Source: a bacterium (lineage in GTDB: Bacteria > UBA10199 > 2-02-FULL-44-16 > JAAZCA01). From it: a stretch of 64,000 nt of DNA. Position 1 is the first letter of the stretch, and each line of letters opens with the position of its first letter. The stretch lies in the NCBI GenBank assembly GCA_021810905.1, contig JAJZQH010000009.1, positions 1 to 64,000 of the forward strand, written 5' to 3'. The position numbers were made by a program, and so were the translations under genes. The notes under the pieces were generated by a model. The model did no database searches and was not told the origin of the DNA. It was given only the letters and a program-made list of their open reading frames with translations. Below are positions 17,176 through 25,884 of the stretch, one piece after another.

Positions 17176-17680
17176 GAAATGAGCTACCGGCCAGCACCCT
17201 TCGCTTTGTCACGAAGTGCACGGCCCAGAGAATGAGCAGCACGAGCGGCGTGAAGAGGTCTGCATACAACGGCCCGCCGGCATTGCCGGGTGTATAATTG
17301 CCGAGTTCGCGCATCTGCTGGATGTGGCCGTAGGCCGCGCCTACCAGGAAGATAGAATAGCCGAGGATGGTGGCGAGTCGAAAAGTTCCCTTCACCGTGA
17401 CGCACAATATCCCGAGTATTCCGAACGCCAGATTAGAGCACGCTACCTCGAACTGAAACGGGCTGCCCGGCTGCCAGCCGATGAAGGCCGCGGTCTCCGC
17501 AGGCCGGAACGCATGAGCCGCAAACCCCATGAGGCCGGTGAGCCCCACGTTGAAGAAGATGGCATAGACGAGCATGACGCCCCACACGTACTCAGCGGTG
17601 CGCTCGCGACGCGTGAACGCAAGATGGGCGAGGATACAGACGATCGTGGCGGCGGGATAAGCGAGAAAGATCATGTCCAT
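17165..17680 (-). CDS. DUF6790-family membrane protein
   Basis: A 171-residue inner-membrane protein with four to five hydrophobic helices. The central AAFIGWQPGSPFQFEVACSN followed by LAFGILGILC is characteristic of the DUF6790 family, which has no known function. AAGGGGG lies 7 nt before the ATG at 17680. The gene stands alone and converges with the small exported protein. Confidence 0.75.
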   Translation of the reverse strand: MDMIFLAYPAATIVCILAHLAFTRRERTAEYVWGVMLVYAIFFNVGLTGLMGFAAHAFRPAETAAFIGWQPGSPFQFEVACSNLAFGILGILCVTVKGTFRLATILGYSIFLVGAAYGHIQQMRELGNYTPGNAGGPLYADLFTPLVLLILWAVHFVTKRRVLAGSSFPTV

Positions 17681-18049
17681 TGCAGGCCCCCTTAACCCGT
17701 TTATCAGGGAAATAACTCGCGATGTCCAGAGGGTATGCGAGAGAAAAGCCGCCGCCAGACGAAGCGAGGTTTGGCACAGCGCTCCGCCGTGCGGGAACCG
17801 CCCCCCATCAGACGGATCAAGATTGGCATCCGGATTGGCATCCGCACGATATTCGCGGAATCGCTGACATGAGATGAGCGTCTTTCAGGCAGTATTTCAG
17901 CATCCATCGCCGATCATTCGCAGATTTTTGTGGTGAAAGGGATATCTCGAAGCAAAACCGATGAGCTTCGCACAGAGCTCGACATCGATCCGCTGCGTGA
18001 TGAGATAAGATGAGATAAAATTATTGAATGTATCGCGTCGAAAAGAAGG
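17681..18049. other. Intergenic region, no gene seen
   Basis: It contains a direct repeat of GGCATCCG (ATTGGCATCC twice at 17821-17843) and a weak copy of the dispersed motif (ATCAGACGGATC at 17807-17818). No promoter, terminator or coding potential could be supported. Confidence 0.5.
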
Positions 18050-18748
18050 CTATCCCGGCGGGCCGGTCATACGGCTTGCCATCGCATGGGTCACCTTTCT
18101 GCCGAGTCTCTCGCATAACTCGCGGTATCTCTTGAGCACCCAGTCCGGGTCGCCGATGAAATACGTGTGCGAGATATTCATCAGCCTGCGATGTTCGATT
18201 AGCGCCTCGACTATGGCACTGTACTCCCGCTGCCTCTCCTCCGGAGTCTTTCCCAAAGCCAGATACGAGGGAGATGGGGTGATGAACGGATCTTCCTCGC
18301 CGTAGGCGTAATATCGGTACGAAGACCATTCATTTTCGCGCGGATGCTCAACCTTTCCCGCCCTGTGCTGGTTGAGATCGCCATAAGCCATGGCTTTCAG
18401 CATGTACTCGTCTGAATCGATGACCGGTGACTTGAATCTGTCCATGACGACCTGGCCGCGCCTCTTGAGGTGTTTGTTGACGATCCTGGCAAATTGGCTG
18501 TTCACGACCCTGAAGAACGCGGAGAACTCTTTTTTATCCGTAAGATGCCCGACGAGGTGGGGATGGTTGTCCATGAAGTTGTAGGAATAGATATCAATCC
18601 CGTATTTGCCCTTATACTTGCGCAGGAGGTCGTAGTAGGCGCGCTTGGCCCACTCCCATTGGAGGAGCCAATCTTTGTTGTGGCACAGCCAGGTGACGTG
18701 AAAGCACGCGCCGTCGTAGACGATCTCGTATCTGGGGAGATAGGCCAT
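18050..18748 (-). CDS. rayT: REP-associated tyrosine transposase (RAYT, Y1_Tnp)
   Basis: A 232-residue single-strand-specific HUH nuclease of the RAYT group. It begins MAYLPRYEIVYDGACFHVTW, carries the HUH-type motif as MDNHPHLVGHL, and has the helix with the likely catalytic tyrosine in YMLKAMAYGDLNQHRAGKV followed by ENEWSSYRYYAYGEE, the family's WSSY motif. RAYTs are domesticated relatives of IS200/IS605 transposases that move short palindromic REP sequences. An ATG at 18772 has AGGA 9 nt upstream and is an alternative start. Candidate target motifs (CTCCGTCTG) lie upstream at 18870 and in many other intergenic regions. Confidence 0.88.
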   Translation of the reverse strand: MAYLPRYEIVYDGACFHVTWLCHNKDWLLQWEWAKRAYYDLLRKYKGKYGIDIYSYNFMDNHPHLVGHLTDKKEFSAFFRVVNSQFARIVNKHLKRRGQVVMDRFKSPVIDSDEYMLKAMAYGDLNQHRAGKVEHPRENEWSSYRYYAYGEEDPFITPSPSYLALGKTPEERQREYSAIVEALIEHRRLMNISHTYFIGDPDWVLKRYRELCERLGRKVTHAMASRMTGPPG

Positions 18749-18988
18749 GCCTCCAGAATAAGCAAAGGTCATGCCAGGCGGTCCTGCTGATAAAATCATC
18801 GCTGAGGGTAATTATAAGAAAGCGCTGCCCGCGTGCTGCTGCGTTTCGCTGCAGCGCTGCCCAACTTTCGTCCGTCTGATGGGGGTGTGTTGTCCAAAAT
18901 CAGCAAGATTTTGAAAAAATTCTGGTTGGTTTTGTCCGGTAACATCCATACGTTACAACTGCTGTCGGATTTGGGGCACGTAAAAACA
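18749..18988. other. Intergenic region upstream of RAYT and of the orphan gene at 19061
   Basis: The region holds GC-rich direct and inverted GCGCTGC/GCAGCGC words at 18822-18862, a GTCCGTCTG variant of the dispersed motif at 18870-18878 and the upstream promoter element TGTCGGATTTGGG at 18963. No gene is seen. Confidence 0.6.
18963..18975 (+). promoter_or_regulatory. Upstream element TGTCGGATTTGGG
   Basis: The 13-bp word stands 13 nt before CGCAAC of the promoter at 18989. The same word, at the same distance, occurs before the promoters at 28243 and 57855. Confidence 0.7.
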
Positions 18989-19017
18989 CGCAACATTTTT
19001 TTGATTCACCCGATAAT
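18989..19017 (+). promoter_or_regulatory. Shared promoter element, copy 1 (gene 19061)
   Basis: CGCAAC at 18989-18994, 16 nt, then CGATAAT at 19011-19017. The ATG of the downstream gene is 44 nt after the CGATAAT. The layout is identical in six other places of the window. Confidence 0.75.
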
Positions 19018-19060
19018 CAATTTGAGATAAATTTAATATCTTAATTAATGGAGGTGGTTT

Positions 19061-19669
19061 ATGCCGATCGGTGGTATGTTTCCAAGACATTCAGATACGT
19101 GCAAGTGCGAGTGCGAGCCACAAATCATTTACCGCGACAGAAAGTGCCCTGAACCCGAAGTTTGTACATTAAAGCAGCCTTCTGCAGATAACCAAACCAG
19201 ACTTGATGCGGAGATCCAGCGTCTGCGTGATGAAGCAAATGAATTGGGAAAAATTTTGCAACAGGTCATCACTGGCGCTTCAAATCAGGAAGAAATTGTG
19301 AAAAAGATGAGTAGTAGGTATTTGTGCTCAGGGTTTTGCACTTACGAGGTCGAATATCAGGATAGCGATACGCTGAAACAACGTCTGGATTTGGTCCGCA
19401 GCAGTAATTTGGTGCAGCGCATCGTTAAGCTTAGGGCTGATTTGGGAGGACTCACGTTCTCTTTCGGACAAGACCTGAGAGTGGCGGATATTCAAAAAAG
19501 ATCTGGTCAGCTCTATGAGGACATTCTTGAGAATGACATCATGGGAGCCGTAGTGCTTGCAGATTTCAGCAGAGATCTTGAGCTTGAGTGTGACGATAAA
19601 TGGTTCGGCAAATGCAGCTTGGCTGATATCTTTTCGACAGGGACGAGATTATATTTGAATGCTGATTGA
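19061..19669 (+). CDS. Unknown cysteine-containing coiled-coil protein
   Basis: A 202-residue protein I do not recognise. The first 36 residues contain a cysteine cluster (CKCECEP, then CPEPEVC). Residues 45-75 form a likely coiled coil (RLDAEIQRLRDEANELGKIL). A CSGFCTYEVEYQ segment and a further C-x8-C pair near the end add cysteines, eight or more in total. There is no signal peptide. GGAGGT precedes the ATG by 5 nt. The gene stands alone behind copy 1 of the shared promoter, so it is probably co-regulated with the metallopeptidase family at 53-64 kb. Confidence 0.75.
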   Translation: MPIGGMFPRHSDTCKCECEPQIIYRDRKCPEPEVCTLKQPSADNQTRLDAEIQRLRDEANELGKILQQVITGASNQEEIVKKMSSRYLCSGFCTYEVEYQDSDTLKQRLDLVRSSNLVQRIVKLRADLGGLTFSFGQDLRVADIQKRSGQLYEDILENDIMGAVVLADFSRDLELECDDKWFGKCSLADIFSTGTRLYLNAD

Positions 19670-19967
19670 TATGCACCCGTAGAACCGGAACGAGCGGGCT
19701 GGATGCATACGGAACAGCCCTGCACGATTCACGATTTTCCTCCGTCTGATGCCGCACCCTGCCGCGCCTTCGCGCCTTGTTCCAGACGGAGCACACCGTG
19801 AACCATTGCAACATCTTGAAATATTTGTGAAAGATTTCCTCCGTCTGACATTCCGTCCTTGCGCAGAGAGGCACGAAAACGCCTGACAACGAACTTAAAG
19901 GCCGGCGGGATTTCTCCCGCCGGCCTCTTTTACGTTGCTTGCGTTTCTCGCGTTGCTCGCCTAACGC
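19670..19967. other. Intergenic region rich in CTCCGTCTG motifs
   Basis: Three copies of the dispersed motif occur: CTCCGTCTG at 19740-19748, CAGACGGAG at 19783-19791 and CTCCGTCTG at 19839-19847. The second and third face each other across 47 nt and could form a stem. A terminator hairpin follows at 19899. Confidence 0.75.
19899..19931. terminator. Strong bidirectional terminator hairpin
   Basis: AGGCCGGCGGGA pairs perfectly with TCCCGCCGGCCT across a TTTC loop. The stem is flanked by CTTTT on the plus strand and by a short T-run on the minus strand. It lies just after the inositol-phosphate synthase gene. Confidence 0.85.
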
Positions 19968-21293
<1,326 letters not shown>

Positions 21294-21642
21294 GTGATTC
21301 CTCCTTTGAAATTTCGCTTGCCCTAACAACGCCGGTACTATAAGTCAAATTAATAAAATTACTTATGCCGATTAGAAAAAATAATATAGTGGCAGCCGGC
21401 ACAATAGGGCACCGGTCGAGTCGAAGTGCGAAACTCGGGAGCCGCCGCCGGTATCCTGCGCCATACGCGCGACATCGTGCTGTGGCGCGGTTCGGGAGGT
21501 CTTCCCTCGTCGCTGGCCACTTCGCTGGGAGGCGCCGTTCCGAACCGGACGATCCCAGAGCGGCGAATATGTGAACGTGTCGGTACATCGAAAAACCGAG
21601 CCGGATGGAAGTAATTTCGCAAACAAGTCGACCGAGGAGCAT
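21294..21642. other. Divergent ino1/lysR intergenic region
   Basis: The gap contains an AT-rich centre with an inverted repeat (listed separately) and otherwise no gene. Both flanking genes are transcribed outward. Confidence 0.6.
21340..21366. promoter_or_regulatory. Candidate LysR operator, inverted repeat ATAAGT-N15-ACTTAT
   Basis: ATAAGT at 21340-21345 and ACTTAT at 21361-21366 flank an AT-rich spacer. Dyads in a divergent promoter region are the usual binding sites of LysR regulators. It lies 47 bp before the ino1 start. Confidence 0.45.
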
Positions 21643-22539
21643 ATGGACCTTCAGAGACTCAGGATTTTTTGCGAGGTGTATCGGCAGCGCGGGTATTCGC
21701 AGGCCGCGCGCAGGCTCAAGCTCACGCAGTCGGCGGTGAGCCAGCAGGTGCGCGCGCTCGAGCGGGAGCTCGGCGTCGCGCTCTTTGACAAGACCGTGCG
21801 TACGCGCGCAACCGCCGCGGGAGACCTCCTGTATCACGAGGGACGGCTGATCCTCGCGACGCTGGATGACCTCGCGGCGAAGGTGAGCTCTGCTGCGGGC
21901 CTGGGCAAAGGTTCGGTGCGCTTCGGCATGATCGACGTGGCGGCCATCGAGCTCATGCCCCGCGTGCTCGCGGCGTTCCGGCGAGAGCACCCTCACGTGA
22001 AAGTCGAGGCCGTGGTGCGCACGAGCGGCGAGCTGGTCGAGATGGTGCAGGACCACGAACTCGACTTCGCTATCGCCGTGATCAACCAGGTGCCGGAAGG
22101 GGTACAGGTGCGCGAGCTCTATCGCGACTCCATCGTCGCGGTGCTGCCTCGATCGCGAAAACTGGGCAAAGAAATCTCCGTGAAGGATCTGCGCGGAGAA
22201 CCGCTGATCGTATATCCACTCTCGTCGCATACCCGCCGCCTGATTGAAGACGTGTTCCGCAGACACGGCGTCATGCTTACCGTCAACATGGAGATGCACT
22301 ATCCCGCGGCTATCTGCTCGCTGGTGCAGCAGGGCATGGGCGTGGGGTTGCTCTCCTCATTCTCCGCCAGAGAGCACAGACTTCGCGGCCAGCGCATCGC
22401 GCAGATAGTCGAGCTCAAAGGGGCTCAGAGAATCGGAATCGTCACCCACGGCCGCCGCCAGCTCCAGCCTCAGGCAGCGGCACTAGCGGAGATGGCCCTG
22501 CAAAGAGGGGCCTCCGCGGTCAAAAAATTGCGCAACTAA
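21643..22539 (+). CDS. LysR-family transcriptional regulator
   Basis: A 298-residue regulator. The N-terminal winged helix-turn-helix (MDLQRLRIFCEVYRQRGYSQ and LKLTQSAVSQQVRALEREL) is followed by a periplasmic-binding-protein-like effector domain (from about residue 90, GSVRFGMIDVAAIELMP). The ATG at 21643 starts exactly at the conserved domain, and GAGGAG lies 3 nt upstream. It is divergent from ino1, and LysR proteins commonly control the divergently read neighbour. The 3' end of the gene lies next to the shared promoter of gene 22595. Confidence 0.93.
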   Translation: MDLQRLRIFCEVYRQRGYSQAARRLKLTQSAVSQQVRALERELGVALFDKTVRTRATAAGDLLYHEGRLILATLDDLAAKVSSAAGLGKGSVRFGMIDVAAIELMPRVLAAFRREHPHVKVEAVVRTSGELVEMVQDHELDFAIAVINQVPEGVQVRELYRDSIVAVLPRSRKLGKEISVKDLRGEPLIVYPLSSHTRRLIEDVFRRHGVMLTVNMEMHYPAAICSLVQQGMGVGLLSSFSAREHRLRGQRIAQIVELKGAQRIGIVTHGRRQLQPQAAALAEMALQRGASAVKKLRN

Positions 22540-22559
22540 TTTTCTCTCCAGCCGATAAG
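22531..22559 (+). promoter_or_regulatory. Shared promoter element, copy 2 (gene 22595)
   Basis: CGCAAC at 22531-22536, 16 nt, then CGATAAG at 22553-22559. The first hexamer overlaps the last codons of the LysR gene. The downstream ATG is 36 nt away. Confidence 0.75.
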
Positions 22560-22594
22560 TGCCGTGGAACAACACCCAGATCGAGGAGCGACAC

Positions 22595-23692
22595 ATGTCG
22601 TTCGCGGCGATATCGCCAGCTAACTATTTCACCATGTCGTCCGAGAACGGGTCTCATGTGGACGTGGACGTCGTCTCTCTTGGGGAGATACCGGTAGACG
22701 TCTCGGCTGAGATCGAACTCGAGCAAGGCGATATGGAGGATTTTGACGCCACTGAGTTCGCTTCGAGCATCGTTGACACCGCCACTGGCCATATCTCGAT
22801 CAAGAGTGTCTATTTACTCGATGAGGAACATCCCTCTGTCATGTTTCTGCGGCAATCTGTACAGCAGGGATTGACGCTCGTTGCAGATCATAGGGCGTCG
22901 AAGGTGGCGATACGGCTCGGCGGCGAGCTGCCCGGTCCATCCGGCGATCGCATCCTGGATATCCTCTTCGGTATTGTCGACTATATGCGATATGCAGAGA
23001 CTTTTTCCTGCGATCCAGTGGAGACCTCGCCGATTCGGATTCTACTGGGTATGCACGAGGGAGCGATGGGCGTCTGGGACAGTGAATTCGCGCGTTTTTC
23101 ATCGGGTCGGCTCGGACTCCTCATGGATGCTTTTGATGCGATAACGGCTCTTAAATGCAACGAATGGCATGATGAAAATGATCGTAAGTGGATGCAGATT
23201 TTCGAGGCCGCGAGGAACAGCCCTGAGAAACGGAAGAGGCAGGACTATCGGATGCTCATGCAGAGGATGATGCCGGAGGTGGATGCCGGATTCAAGGCCT
23301 ATGCGGAACTCACCTGTCGTTGTTCTTATGATGTGGAGCTCGGCGAAATAGATGACGAGATTAGGATATATGCGGCGGAGCGTGCACTACAATTGATGAT
23401 GGAAAAGAACAGGCTTCATGAATTGTTTGACGTCCCAATGCCTCAGAATACGTGCGAGATGATTCGCAGGCGTGCGGTGAGCAGCGTTCAGGTGCTGAGG
23501 GAAAGAGAAAAGGGAGACGGCCCCGATCTCGTCGAACGCGCGCATCAACTCATGGCGATGATCAGAAGCGCTGAGATCCCGGCTTTTGAGGCGCTTGATC
23601 ATTCCCGCCAGTTTCGCGTTGCTTACAATATAAGCAAGACCGAGCCAGGAGGGGCTCTCGGGATTGAAACGCGTCTGAGATCGCCGGGTTGA
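22595..23692 (+). CDS. Unknown protein, shared-promoter regulon
   Basis: A 365-residue protein without signal peptide or membrane segment; I do not recognise a family. The first 80 residues are acidic and beta-rich (VDVDVVSLGEIPVDVSAEIE), the remainder mostly helical, with DYRMLMQRMMPEVDAGFKAY and a stretch of ICMP-type helices toward the end (CEMIRRRAVSSVQVLRERE). GAGGAG precedes the ATG at 22595 by 6 nt; an earlier ATG at 22559 falls on the promoter element and is rejected. The gene is monocistronic behind copy 2 of the shared promoter. Confidence 0.75.
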   Translation: MSFAAISPANYFTMSSENGSHVDVDVVSLGEIPVDVSAEIELEQGDMEDFDATEFASSIVDTATGHISIKSVYLLDEEHPSVMFLRQSVQQGLTLVADHRASKVAIRLGGELPGPSGDRILDILFGIVDYMRYAETFSCDPVETSPIRILLGMHEGAMGVWDSEFARFSSGRLGLLMDAFDAITALKCNEWHDENDRKWMQIFEAARNSPEKRKRQDYRMLMQRMMPEVDAGFKAYAELTCRCSYDVELGEIDDEIRIYAAERALQLMMEKNRLHELFDVPMPQNTCEMIRRRAVSSVQVLREREKGDGPDLVERAHQLMAMIRSAEIPAFEALDHSRQFRVAYNISKTEPGGALGIETRLRSPG

Positions 23693-23755
23693 TGCTGCCC
23701 TGATAAAAAACGGCCCGTCGGATAATATAAATTTGCAAATCCCGCAAAAAAACCA

Positions 23756-23784
23756 CGCAACATTTTTTGAGAATATGCGATAAG
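23756..23784 (+). promoter_or_regulatory. Shared promoter element, copy 3 (gene 23811)
   Basis: CGCAAC at 23756-23761, 16 nt, then CGATAAG at 23778-23784. The downstream ATG is 27 nt away, the shortest leader of the seven. Confidence 0.72.
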
Positions 23785-23810
23785 GTGGGTGGGAGAGGGG
23801 AGAAGGCGCT

Positions 23811-24167
23811 ATGATACTAAAATGGGTACAATCAGTGACGGGTGCGGGCAGGCCGGAGACGACTGCACAGGCCGCGAACGAGGAGAACAAGGCCAAGGAG
23901 AAGAGCGAGTCCAAGTTCTTCGACGTGGCGCATGAGGTCATCCGCCGCGACCGCGAAAACCTGGAGGGCCTTGTTCGCATGGGGGTGCCCAACGCACAGC
24001 GCGAACAGCTCAAGGGCAAGGTGCGCAAGAAGGTATGGGACGCGGTCGGCGATGGATTCGACGCGGTCGACGGCGACATGGTTGAGGAGATCACCGAGCG
24101 GATGGTAGACGTCGCAGAGAACGATCCGTTCTACAAAAAAATGTTTATAGGGGAAGAGGCGGAGTAG
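23811..24167 (+). CDS. Unknown small charged protein, shared-promoter regulon
   Basis: A 118-residue, strongly charged, helical protein with no recognised family. It has a Lys/Glu-rich linker (ANEENKAKEKSESK) after a short hydrophobic start (MILKWVQSV), then SKFFDVAHEVIRRDRENLEG and an acidic C-terminus. Its size and charge would suit a chaperone or a regulatory partner, but this is a guess. GGAGAAG is 7 nt before the ATG. It is the only gene between copy 3 of the promoter and a rho-independent terminator. Confidence 0.75.
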   Translation: MILKWVQSVTGAGRPETTAQAANEENKAKEKSESKFFDVAHEVIRRDRENLEGLVRMGVPNAQREQLKGKVRKKVWDAVGDGFDAVDGDMVEEITERMVDVAENDPFYKKMFIGEEAE

Positions 24168-24239
24168 AAAACCGTGAACCGTGCATCGTGATTCGTGACC
24201 CCTTGGGGAGACCCAAGGGGTTTTTTTGTCGGTTCACGA
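24168..24239. repeat. Short-word intergenic repeat array, GTGAACCGTG dialect, around a terminator
   Basis: AACCGTGAACCGTGCATCGTGATTCGTGACC is split here as repeats of (A/T)(C/T)CGTGA, with GGTTCACGAC as the opposite arm at 24231-24240. The terminator hairpin sits in the centre. Confidence 0.75.
24199..24227 (+). terminator. Rho-independent terminator
   Basis: CCCCTTGG (24199-24206) pairs with CCAAGGGG (24213-24220), followed by seven T. It ends the transcript of gene 23811. Confidence 0.92.
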
Positions 24240-25601
24240 CTAGTATGTCTGCACGAACGTCGCTGCCGATGCACCGGACGTTTCGAAGCCCTTTGCGAAC
24301 ATGGAAGCGCATTCTGCGATCTCATTGGGCGATCGGCTGATGTAACAGGCGGCTGCCGTGGCCCAGGTGTCGGTGATGATTGAGCAGGGGAGGGGATCGT
24401 TCTCAGGTCTGGCGGATATTGCATCGCCATCCACTGACATCACGTAGCGATACTCCGCTTCCGTGATCAACTTCTGTTCGTAGAGCAGCCCTATCCTGTT
24501 GGCAAATATGGGCGAGTCCGTGACCGCGTTGCGCACCCACATCGGAGAATAAGCGATTGCCCCCAGTGTGATGGCGATATCCTGTGAAGGGCTCTCGGTT
24601 GCCAGCGCATCCACAAAACCCCTCGCCACGAATCCTCTCCGCGTGAGCTCTCGTTTCTTTTGGTCGAAAGGGCCATAGGTTTCAGCGGCACTCCCCTCCC
24701 ATTGGGCGAGGAACGCGTCGTTCGCGGATTGGTCCATCACCTCTTCGTACTGCTCGTCGCTAATATAATGATGATCGCACAGACACTGCAATTTTGCGCA
24801 TAGGATGGGGGATCTGGCGGCCATAAAGCGCACGTATCCCGGCTTCGTATATACGTGCGCGGTGAGTTCGCTGATATCCTCCATCCAACCTTTCAGAGAA
24901 TACCGCGATACCACTCCCAGTCGCATCATTTGCTCGAGGGCATTCTTTCCGTTCAGCACATCTTTCCATCGCTGGCCCACATAGATATTGCCGGCGATAT
25001 CCTTCCAGCAGAGTTCGATATCCGTGTTTTCCAATCTGGAGGTGAGGGTGTGCGCCGCTTCATGAAAGAATATCCTGTCGAACGCGAGGTCATTCGATAC
25101 GATCCTGATCCAGCCATAACGGAGGGCGGTTACGCCGTCTGCGTCGGAGAGTGCGAACTCAAGGACGTGTGCGCGGCGCAGATCGATGAGATGGATGCCG
25201 TCCGCGAGTTCCGGCGTTAGTTGACCCACGAGGCTATCGAGCCATGCCATGCGCCACTCCCGCATGTCGCGGGATTCCAGGCGCGGGACCACTCCGAGCG
25301 AGAAGCCGACACTATCCATGTCGCGGAACAGGTTGTCGATGCGCAATTTATCCGATGCGTCGGTATAGGCGCTGGTGGGAACGCCATTGCGGATGATTTC
25401 GATTTTTTCCGAGGGATCTATTCCGGGGACGATGTGATTTTTCTTGAGTACGACGATGCGCTCCTCACGGCTGAAACAGATCTTGTCGTCGAATGGAATC
25501 CCGCATGAAGAGCCATAGTAATAGCTCTCGCCGGTCAACCGCTCCACGAGCTCGCGCTGATCCTGGGTGAGCGGCACAATATAGGAGAGCGTGGGCTTCA
25601 T
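24240..25601 (-). CDS. Putative zinc metallopeptidase (HEAAH), divergent family member D
   Basis: A 453-residue protein with a zincin motif HEAAH at residues 180-184 and a candidate third ligand in WMEDISELTAHV at about 241. It is a distant relative of the three proteins at 53469, 57942 and 61840. All four show a leucine-proline-led helix (here LTPELADGIHLIDL), a beta-strand before the zincin helix, the ED motif 60-120 residues later, and a tail helix of the kind LLYEQKLITEAEYRYV. It lacks the N-terminal EF-hand-like module and the shared promoter. No signal peptide is visible. The substrate is unknown. Confidence 0.75.
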   Translation of the reverse strand: MKPTLSYIVPLTQDQRELVERLTGESYYYGSSCGIPFDDKICFSREERIVVLKKNHIVPGIDPSEKIEIIRNGVPTSAYTDASDKLRIDNLFRDMDSVGFSLGVVPRLESRDMREWRMAWLDSLVGQLTPELADGIHLIDLRRAHVLEFALSDADGVTALRYGWIRIVSNDLAFDRIFFHEAAHTLTSRLENTDIELCWKDIAGNIYVGQRWKDVLNGKNALEQMMRLGVVSRYSLKGWMEDISELTAHVYTKPGYVRFMAARSPILCAKLQCLCDHHYISDEQYEEVMDQSANDAFLAQWEGSAAETYGPFDQKKRELTRRGFVARGFVDALATESPSQDIAITLGAIAYSPMWVRNAVTDSPIFANRIGLLYEQKLITEAEYRYVMSVDGDAISARPENDPLPCSIITDTWATAAACYISRSPNEIAECASMFAKGFETSGASAATFVQTY

Positions 25602-25884
25602 GACGGCTCATCTCTACGCCATCGGGGCGGGGGTATTCAAGGTAAAATCCGCGCGAGGCAAAGGGCAGATGAGGCCCCGTCAGGGCAAACTCGTGCGGCG
25701 ACATTCTCCAAAAATATCGCCAGGTTGTAATCCTCGAAGCGTTGCTCCGTCTGACGATGTTTGGCGATATTATCGCCTCACTCGCCGTACACACGTGGCG
25801 CTCGTCGCGAATTCCATCCCACTCGCCACAAGGATTTCAACAGATTGTCCTTCGGGAAACGTCCCCTTTTTCAGAACACAGCAG
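25602..25884. other. Intergenic region between two minus-strand genes
   Basis: One clear copy of the dispersed motif, TTGCTCCGTCTGACG at 25742-25756, is present. Nothing else could be supported. Confidence 0.6.

Noticed and set aside
19740-19847. Resemblance of CTCCGTCTGA to the Neisseria DNA uptake sequence (GCCGTCTGAA)
   Set aside because: Only the CCGTCTGA core matches, nothing else in the window suggests Neisseriaceae, and all copies are intergenic in part of the window only.
25709-25745. Possible shared promoter upstream of member D (GCAAC and CGATAT on the minus strand)
   Set aside because: The spacer is 21 nt and the second half reads CGATAT, so it does not fit the invariant pattern.
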